The translations under genes were made by a program, and so were the position numbers. The notes beneath the pieces were generated by a model. That model was given only the letters and a program-made list of their open reading frames with translations, was not told where the DNA came from and made no database searches. This document shows, piece after piece, positions 5,720-9,886 of a stretch of DNA of 9,886 nucleotides; the first letter of the stretch is position 1, and every line of letters starts with the position of its first letter. This DNA is from an uncultured Oscillospiraceae bacterium (GTDB lineage Bacteria; Bacillota; Clostridia; Oscillospirales; Oscillospiraceae): contig CALWYM010000042.1 in the NCBI GenBank assembly GCA_944385775.1, positions 1 through 9,886 on the forward strand. The letters run 5' to 3'.

Positions 5720-6371
5720 AATCTTTCCAAATAAAGTTATGCTTAATGCTTTCTCCTCCGTCCACAACTATACTCTGACCAGTGCAGAAAGTATTTGTGA
5801 CAGTGAGGAAATATGCCCACTGGGCAATCTCCTCTGCTGTCGCCCATCTTTTAAGGGGCGTTTCCTCCATAATCAGCGCCCACAGCTTTTTGTCATTGAT
5901 TACGCAATCGTTAAGGGGCGTAAGAACTCCCCCTGGGTCAAGGCTGTTACAGGTAGCGCCGTACTTTGCCACATGCATGGCAGTATTTTTAGTGTAGGCT
6001 ATTACGCCGCCCTTGCTGGCACAGTATTCAGGAAATTCCGAGCCTGTATGACCGCTGGCAGAACCGATATTCAGTATTGACTTTATGCTCTCTGTAATTC
6101 CGTACTTTTCCGTGACATGGATAAGTGCCTTTAAATTTGTGTCAATATCGCTTTCGTTCTGCGTGCCGGCGTTATTTATAAGAATTTCCACTCCACCAAT
6201 ATCCGGTAGCAAGTCATAATCCCGTATATCTGTCTTGTAGTGACAGTACCTTTCACTTTCAAGGTCAGTCTCTTCTCTGTCAATACCTATTACCCTGTGA
6301 CCATTTTTCAAAAAAAGCTCAGCAATAGCTCTGCCAATTCCCCTTGATGACCCCGTTATCAAAACCTTCAT
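5718..6371 (-). CDS. Short-chain dehydrogenase/reductase (SDR), probably NAD(H)-dependent
   Basis: A classical Rossmann-fold SDR of 217 residues, shorter than the usual ~250. Seen: the cofactor motif TGSSRGIG (6-13), an acidic residue at the end of beta-2 (Asp31 in VIGIDRE) which favours NAD over NADP, NNAG (66-69), a catalytic Ser in NIGSASG (Ser104 or Ser106), YCASK giving Tyr116 and Lys120, and the C-terminal TGQSIVVDGGES block. The shortening lies mainly between beta-2 and beta-5, where a helix seems reduced. Substrate cannot be read from the sequence. Its ATG follows the VUT transporter stop TAA with no intervening base, so the two should be translationally coupled and share the preQ1-controlled promoter. 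No queuosine pathway step known to me uses an SDR; it may act on a transported precursor or be an unrelated co-transcribed enzyme. The 3' end is closed by the 5671-5719 terminator. Confidence 0.92.
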   Translation of the reverse strand: MKVLITGSSRGIGRAIAELFLKNGHRVIGIDREETDLESERYCHYKTDIRDYDLLPDIGGVEILINNAGTQNESDIDTNLKALIHVTEKYGITESIKSILNIGSASGHTGSEFPEYCASKGGVIAYTKNTAMHVAKYGATCNSLDPGGVLTPLNDCVINDKKLWALIMEETPLKRWATAEEIAQWAYFLTVTNTFCTGQSIVVDGGESIKHNFIWKD

Positions 6372-7148
6372 TTAAAGCTCACTTTCAATCATTTCAAGAT
6401 ACTCTCTGCCAACATTGTTCTTCTCCCAATTCTTAACCGCTCTGTATCCTATGGGAGAAAAGACAACCTCCATAAAAAGCTCCGCAACGGCTCCGGTAAC
6501 GGCGCAGGTTATGCACTGAAGCACAGTCCATGAAAAACCGTCCCAATATATTGGCGCAAACACTGTAAACACTATAAGTGCAAAAATCAGGTTATCGGCA
6601 AACTGTCCGATAAAAGTCGATACATATGTCCTCACGGCAAAGGCAGCCTTGCCGTCCGGATTCTTTTTAAAGGCTTTTCCGATAGTCCAGTTAAGAATAT
6701 TATTTATAACAGCAGATGCCAGAAAAGCGATTGTGCTGCCCAACAGGATAAACCACGTTCCGCCAAATATCGAATTTAACGCTGTATAGTCGTCGGCAGT
6801 TGACGGAATTATGCTGACTATATAGAAAACAAGGGATACAAAAAGATTTACAAGTACCGCAAAAACAGCGATTTTATTCGATGCTCTCGGACCAAACCGC
6901 TTTGTAATCACGTCCATGCACATAAAGGACAGCCAAGAAATGAGTATTCCGCCGTCAAGGGCAATCCAGTCCCTTTGAAAAATTGTCTTGTTTGCCAAAA
7001 GATTCATGGTAATTACACTTGTGACAAAAAGAGCCACCGCCGTTGCCGGCACACTTCTGAGAAGAACCTCAGTTTCCAAAAGTTCCCTTCTGAGCGTCTC
7101 TCCGATGCCCTTTCTTCTTACCGTAGATGTAATCGTTCTGTTAGACAT
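6372..7148 (-). CDS. VUT/YhhQ-family queuosine precursor transporter
   Basis: A 258-residue integral membrane protein of the vitamin-uptake-transporter (COG1738, YhhQ) family, which imports queuosine precursors such as preQ0/preQ1 or queuine for tRNA modification. Six hydrophobic segments are visible (about 33-53, 63-82, 93-114, 131-152, 175-199, 207-232). Family landmarks: DGGILISWLSFMCMDVITKRFGPRASNKI (about 65-93), comparable to the ATDLTVRIFG block of E. coli YhhQ, and STFIGQFADNLIFALIVF (177-194), comparable to its STLFGNVSDTLAFF. The N-terminus is a 30-residue basic cytosolic extension. AGGAGGG (7162-7156) is seven bases before the ATG. The leader carries a preQ1-I-like aptamer and terminators, which independently supports the substrate. 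It is the first gene of a two-gene unit with the SDR. The exact substrate (preQ0, preQ1 or queuine) is not determined by sequence. Confidence 0.9.
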   Translation of the reverse strand: MSNRTITSTVRRKGIGETLRRELLETEVLLRSVPATAVALFVTSVITMNLLANKTIFQRDWIALDGGILISWLSFMCMDVITKRFGPRASNKIAVFAVLVNLFVSLVFYIVSIIPSTADDYTALNSIFGGTWFILLGSTIAFLASAVINNILNWTIGKAFKKNPDGKAAFAVRTYVSTFIGQFADNLIFALIVFTVFAPIYWDGFSWTVLQCITCAVTGAVAELFMEVVFSPIGYRAVKNWEKNNVGREYLEMIESEL

Positions 7149-7162
7149 TTTAATTCCCTCCT

Positions 7163-7202
7163 AAAAAACAAAGGCAGTTTTATGTACCCATAAAACTACC
7201 TT
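7163..7202 (-). terminator. Leader terminator just before the transporter ribosome site
   Basis: On the minus strand, AAGGTAGTTTTAT (7202-7190) pairs with ATAAAACTGCCTT (7183-7171) over 13 positions with one wobble, with a six-base loop, then TG and six Ts (7168-7163). It ends one base from the Shine-Dalgarno of the transporter gene, the position expected for a riboswitch-controlled terminator. Confidence 0.85.
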
Positions 7203-7206
7203 CCAC

Positions 7207-7245
7207 AAAAAGCAGTGACTTTGCACATAAAGGTACAAAGCCACT
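7207..7245 (-). terminator. Upstream terminator-like hairpin in the leader
   Basis: On the minus strand, AGTGGCTTTGTAC (7245-7233) pairs with GTGCAAAGTCACT (7226-7214), 13 bp including two G-U pairs, with a six-base loop, followed by GC and five Ts (7211-7207). It would act as an earlier terminator in tandem with the one at 7163-7202. Confidence 0.65.
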
Positions 7246-7265
7246 ACTAATTATTAAATAGTAGT
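7243..7265 (-). promoter_or_regulatory. Candidate antiterminator hairpin
   Basis: ACTACTA (7265-7259) pairs with TAGTAGT (7249-7243) about a nine-base AT loop. Its 3' arm shares three bases (7243-7245) with the base of the next hairpin, so the two compete; its 5' end touches the aptamer pseudoknot at 7266. This is the natural switching element, but the ON/OFF logic is inferred. Confidence 0.45.
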
Positions 7266-7307
7266 CCTGGTTTTGTTTTACGACAGGATGGTACAAGCGA
7301 ACTGTCG
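7266..7307 (-). promoter_or_regulatory. preQ1-I type riboswitch aptamer
   Basis: Minus-strand reading: stem P1 CGACAG (7307-7302) with CTGTCG (7286-7281), a 15-base loop beginning TTCGCTTGTACC, and an A-rich tail AACAAAACCAGG (7277-7266). Loop CTTG (7297-7294) can pair with tail CAGG (7269-7266), giving the H-type pseudoknot. Compared from memory with the Thermoanaerobacter tengcongensis aptamer, the loop shares UCGC-N4-ACC and the tail matches AACAAAACAAGG at 11 of 12 positions. The loop is about three bases longer than that example, near the expected ligand-binding C. The gene downstream is a queuosine-precursor transporter, the classic target of this RNA. Confidence 0.8.
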
Positions 7308-7330
7308 ACATCTGATGAAGATGATTTATT

Positions 7331-7359
7331 ATTCTATACCTATATCCATGAAATTGCAA
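7331..7359 (-). promoter_or_regulatory. Promoter of the transporter-SDR operon
   Basis: On the minus strand, TTGCAA (7359-7354), a 17-base spacer and TAGAAT (7336-7331). A start about seven bases on would place the aptamer close to the 5' end of the leader, as is usual. It lies in the 243-base gap between the LTA-synthase-like gene and the transporter, which it and the riboswitch fill. Confidence 0.72.
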
Positions 7360-7391
7360 GAATTATTTTTTAATATCCTGATATTTTCGCT

Positions 7392-9236
7392 TTATCCATT
7401 ATAGGCGGAGTATTTTTTTCCCACCGTTCTATCATAGCTCACATAACGGATTATGTCCGCAAAACACTTTATTTCCTCTGTTTCATCCATTGAAAGCCTT
7501 ACATTGTACATGGGAGTAACCTTATAAAAGTCCAAAAGCGCGTTCATGTACGGCGTACGGTTAAAGCCGGTAATTACCGCCACCTCATTTAAAAGATTAT
7601 AGGTTGAAACCTGGTTTCCTTTTCTCTCCGTAAATATTCCCGTATCAAGCTCACGGTTTGAGTATATGACAAAGGGTGTCGAATACATCATTTTACTGTT
7701 TTCACTGCTGTACTCGGTATAGTTAAAAAGACCTCCCTTATTCATTACGGAGAAGTTTGTCCCCAGGGACGGATAATGGTCGCCGTAGAATACCAAAACA
7801 GTAGGTCTTTCTCTACTGTCAATATAATCTGCCAGCATACCAAGAAGCCTGTCGCTGTCATAAACACCCTGAGTATAGGTAGAAAGCGCTGTAAGCTCTG
7901 AATCTGTAAGTATATCAGAGGTAACCTCAATGTTTATGTCAGACTCCGGAAGTGCACCGTAGGGCTGATGGTTTTGTATGGTTATTGCAAAAAGGAACGT
8001 GGGGTCCGAGCTTCCTTCAAGGACATATTTTATGCTTTCAAATGTGCTCTCATCTGATGCGTACCCGCGCTTATAGGACATATCAACATAGTCATTAAGG
8101 TCCTCGATACCATAATAATTATCAAAACCCACATATGGATAAGCTCTGCTTCTTGAGTAAAAACTCTTGTCGTAAAGGTGTATGGCTGCAGCTGAATATC
8201 CCGCTCTCTTGTAGTTTGAAACATAGGAATCCAGTGGACTTGTAACATACTCGTAAGGACTTGCACCGCTGGGAAAATAGTCCGATGACAGTCCGGTCAG
8301 AATCTCAAACTCAGGTCTGACTGTACCTCCTCCCAGCGCCGTGGTATAAACCTTGCCGCTTATACATCTTTCAGACTCAAGAAGCCTGTCGTAATTTGGA
8401 AGTGGATTTTCTGAATACGTGACACCATTCAAATCACGAAGGTCGGAAAAGCTCTCACATAAAACCAATATTACATCAAAGAGCTCTCCGTTCTCTGCCA
8501 TTGGAGTTTCCTCATATCCGCTGAGAAGACTTTCAATTTTCTCCTCACTGTATCCTTCAGGCTCCTCCACATTCATTGTAAGAATGTTAATCGTAAATGC
8601 GCCCAAAAAACCGTTTGCCTTATAATTTGAGCTTTGAAGCCCTGTATCCTCAAAACTCATACCAAACTTGTTCACAATCCTTTTTGACCTGTCTCCCGAC
8701 CAAAAAAGCGCCACAACAGTAGCTATAATTATAATAGCTACTGGAACTGCAATCCTCCAACTTATAGGTAGTTCAATCTTCATTACGGCTAAAAACACTA
8801 CCCATAAAATCATAACAGCAATACCAATATAAAACCATTTTGGCATTGGACAGCTTACGAAAGACATTATCTCTCCAGCGTCTCCTACCAAAAGTATATC
8901 CCTCGGGTAAAAGTTATCTCCGTTCTGTACTACCTTAACGTAATTTACATATGCACACACATATGACAAAAAGCCCAATATCCCCGCAGCAAGCCAGATT
9001 TTTCTGCAAAAGAGCAACAGTATGATAAATAGAGTAAAGATTACAATTGCTTCAAAAATCGCTGATCCAGGGTGAAGCTCCCAAAAACTTACTACACTTC
9101 TCAGTCTGTTATATTGGTAGAAATTAAAATAATCCATTATAAAGCAGGCGTAAAAAGGAAAAAACACACCGCTTAAATACGCTAAAACAATAACCGGCTT
9201 TTTACTTCTCATTCTGCCAACAAATTCTCCTACCAT
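7392..9236 (-). CDS. LTA synthase-type phosphoglycerol transferase (alkaline phosphatase superfamily)
   Basis: A 614-residue membrane protein that by family would transfer phosphoglycerol from phosphatidylglycerol onto a glycerophosphate polymer or glycan outside the cell. The N-terminal half holds about five transmembrane segments (roughly 14-34, 60-77, 81-101, 134-152, 162-179). The extracellular sulfatase-fold domain begins near 253. Active-site residues comparable to Staphylococcus LtaS are visible: Glu261 in LVLCESFSD, nucleophile Thr305 in GGGTVRPEFE, His423 in QNHQPYG, and Asp486-His487 in FYGDHYPS. Thr in place of the Cys/Ser of formylglycine sulfatases marks it as LtaS-like. Start ATG at 9236 has GAGGT eight bases upstream; an alternative ATG at residue 9 has a poorly spaced site. 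It is separated from the upstream AKR gene by 55 bases with a hairpin. No convincing terminator follows the stop. It could make lipoteichoic acid or decorate another surface polymer; sequence does not decide. Confidence 0.9.
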   Translation of the reverse strand: MVGEFVGRMRSKKPVIVLAYLSGVFFPFYACFIMDYFNFYQYNRLRSVVSFWELHPGSAIFEAIVIFTLFIILLLFCRKIWLAAGILGFLSYVCAYVNYVKVVQNGDNFYPRDILLVGDAGEIMSFVSCPMPKWFYIGIAVMILWVVFLAVMKIELPISWRIAVPVAIIIIATVVALFWSGDRSKRIVNKFGMSFEDTGLQSSNYKANGFLGAFTINILTMNVEEPEGYSEEKIESLLSGYEETPMAENGELFDVILVLCESFSDLRDLNGVTYSENPLPNYDRLLESERCISGKVYTTALGGGTVRPEFEILTGLSSDYFPSGASPYEYVTSPLDSYVSNYKRAGYSAAAIHLYDKSFYSRSRAYPYVGFDNYYGIEDLNDYVDMSYKRGYASDESTFESIKYVLEGSSDPTFLFAITIQNHQPYGALPESDINIEVTSDILTDSELTALSTYTQGVYDSDRLLGMLADYIDSRERPTVLVFYGDHYPSLGTNFSVMNKGGLFNYTEYSSENSKMMYSTPFVIYSNRELDTGIFTERKGNQVSTYNLLNEVAVITGFNRTPYMNALLDFYKVTPMYNVRLSMDETEEIKCFADIIRYVSYDRTVGKKYSAYNG

Positions 9237-9261
9237 ACCACGCTACCTCATGCTGTAAATT

Positions 9262-9293
9262 TGAGACCTCCGAAGAGGTCTCATTTCTTTTTT
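9262..9293. terminator. Hairpin between the aldo/keto reductase and LTA-synthase-like genes
   Basis: A perfect 9-bp stem (9262-9270 with 9275-9283). Read on the minus strand, in the direction of both flanking genes, it has an extra-stable C(UUCG)G tetraloop but only AATTT after it. Read on the + strand it is followed by TTTCTTTTTT (9284-9293), a proper U tract. It begins after the AKR stop and is probably its terminator or a processing site. Confidence 0.6.
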
Positions 9294-9886
9294 AGAACGG
9301 TTTGCCCGCCAGTATCTCCTCATAATCCTTAAGGTTATCTATAAGAAGCTGCGGAGTATTAAGCCCATAGGGACACTTGGACATACAGGCGTTGCAGTGG
9401 AGACATGATTTTATCATCTGCATTTTCTCCTGCCACTCCGGAGTGAGCCACTTTTCGCTTGGAGCTCTTCTCAGCATAAGGGACATTCTGGCGCAGCTGT
9501 TAATCTCAATTCCGGCAGGACACGGCATACAGTATCCGCAGCCGCGGCAGAAACTGCCTGCCAGCTCCTTTCTGTCCTTGGCAATCAGCTTCTTAATCTC
9601 CTCGGTCATCTCAGGCGGATTATCAAAGTAGCTTAAAAATTCCTCAAGCTCCCAATCCCTCTGAATCCCCCAAATAGGCAATACATTGTCAAACTGAGAC
9701 ATAAACGCATAGGCGGCGGCAGAATTATTGATTGTTCCGCCCGCAAGACCCTTCATTGCAATAAAGCCCATGTTATGCTCCTTGCACATTCTCACAAGCT
9801 CCACCTCGTCATCGGTGGCTATGTAGCTGAACGGGTACTGCAAAGTCTCGTAAAGCCCCGACTCAATAGCCTCCCTCGCAACTCTG
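9292..9886 (-). CDS. Aldo/keto reductase with C-terminal 4Fe-4S domain, 5' partial
   Basis: The C-terminal 197 residues of a ferredoxin-like aldo/keto reductase; the frame is open to the window edge (R-V-A-R-E-A-I-E-S-G-L-Y-E-T-L-Q-Y-P-F upstream of the TTG at 9843), so the true start lies outside. Visible AKR parts are the QYPFSYI strand, the GFIAMKGLAGG barrel strand and VLPIWGIQRDWELEEFL. The C-terminus carries two cysteine motifs: CX2CX2CX2CP (nt 9549-9520) and CX2CX2CX3CP (nt 9405-9373), typical of bacterial two-cluster ferredoxin segments, so electrons may come from or go to iron-sulfur partners in place of NADPH alone. The catalytic Asp/Tyr/Lys/His tetrad is upstream of the window. Substrate unknown. 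It ends just before the 9262-9293 hairpin. Confidence 0.9.
   Translation of the reverse strand, partial: RVAREAIESGLYETLQYPFSYIATDDEVELVRMCKEHNMGFIAMKGLAGGTINNSAAAYAFMSQFDNVLPIWGIQRDWELEEFLSYFDNPPEMTEEIKKLIAKDRKELAGSFCRGCGYCMPCPAGIEINSCARMSLMLRRAPSEKWLTPEWQEKMQMIKSCLHCNACMSKCPYGLNTPQLLIDNLKDYEEILAGKPF

Noticed and set aside
5739..6080. 113-codon + strand open frame opposite the SDR gene
   Set aside because: Antisense shadow; the minus-strand frame has the full SDR motif set.
7207..7245. Second aptamer or T-box element in the transporter leader
   Set aside because: No T-box AGGGTGGNACCGCG sequence or second preQ1-like loop and A-rich tail; the stem with following Ts is better explained as a terminator-like hairpin.
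7368..7391. Terminator after the LTA-synthase-like gene (AATATC/GATATT)
   Set aside because: Only six AT-rich pairs with a two-base loop and no T tract on the minus strand.
1..9886. Phage, transposon, CRISPR or defence island
   Set aside because: No integrase, transposase, repeat array, tRNA attachment site or phage structural gene is visible; the S24 repressor is explained by the polymerase cassette.

Overview
The window looks like a chromosome segment of an anaerobic, spore-forming Firmicute, most likely class Clostridia. The reasons are a complete sporulation sigma factor sigK with a hydrophobic pro-region, an oxygen-sensitive sulfatase maturase, a ferredoxin-like aldo/keto reductase, moderately low GC, strong AGGAGG ribosome sites and frequent TTG/GTG starts. 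There is no rRNA, tRNA, CRISPR array, insertion sequence or transposase. Every sizeable stretch without a gene holds recognisable regulatory structure.

Layout. (1) 1-1644, + strand: the 3' part of an anaerobic sulfatase-maturating enzyme (anSME-type radical SAM/SPASM protein), a terminator, tspO and a second terminator. (2) 1711-4897: an S24-peptidase repressor (minus strand) diverges from a + strand operon of a 91-aa unknown protein, a Y-family (UmuC/UvrX-like) DNA polymerase and a YolD-like protein. The two promoters are back to back, each TTGnnn-17-TATAAT, and a LexA-box-like dyad overlaps the repressor's -35. This resembles a self-contained damage-inducible mutagenesis cassette. (3) 4934-5719: sigK, preceded by a 12-codon upstream ORF whose stop codon touches the sigK GTG and by a hairpin covering the sigK ribosome site; a 19-bp bidirectional terminator follows. 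(4) 5718-7359, minus strand: a promoter, a leader with a preQ1-I type riboswitch and tandem terminator hairpins, a VUT/YhhQ-family queuosine-precursor transporter and an abutting short-chain dehydrogenase. (5) 7392-9236, minus strand: a membrane-anchored LTA-synthase-type phosphoglycerol transferase. (6) 9292-9886, minus strand: the C-terminal part of an aldo/keto reductase with two 4Fe-4S cysteine motifs, running off the window.

How parts work together. In block 2, RecA-stimulated self-cleavage of the repressor would be expected to release transcription of the polymerase operon. In block 4, the transporter, and probably the SDR gene coupled to it, should be switched off at the leader when preQ1 is plentiful; the SDR is an unexpected passenger in a queuosine regulon. 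The least explained elements are the 91-aa protein, the SDR in the preQ1 operon and the leader architecture of sigK.
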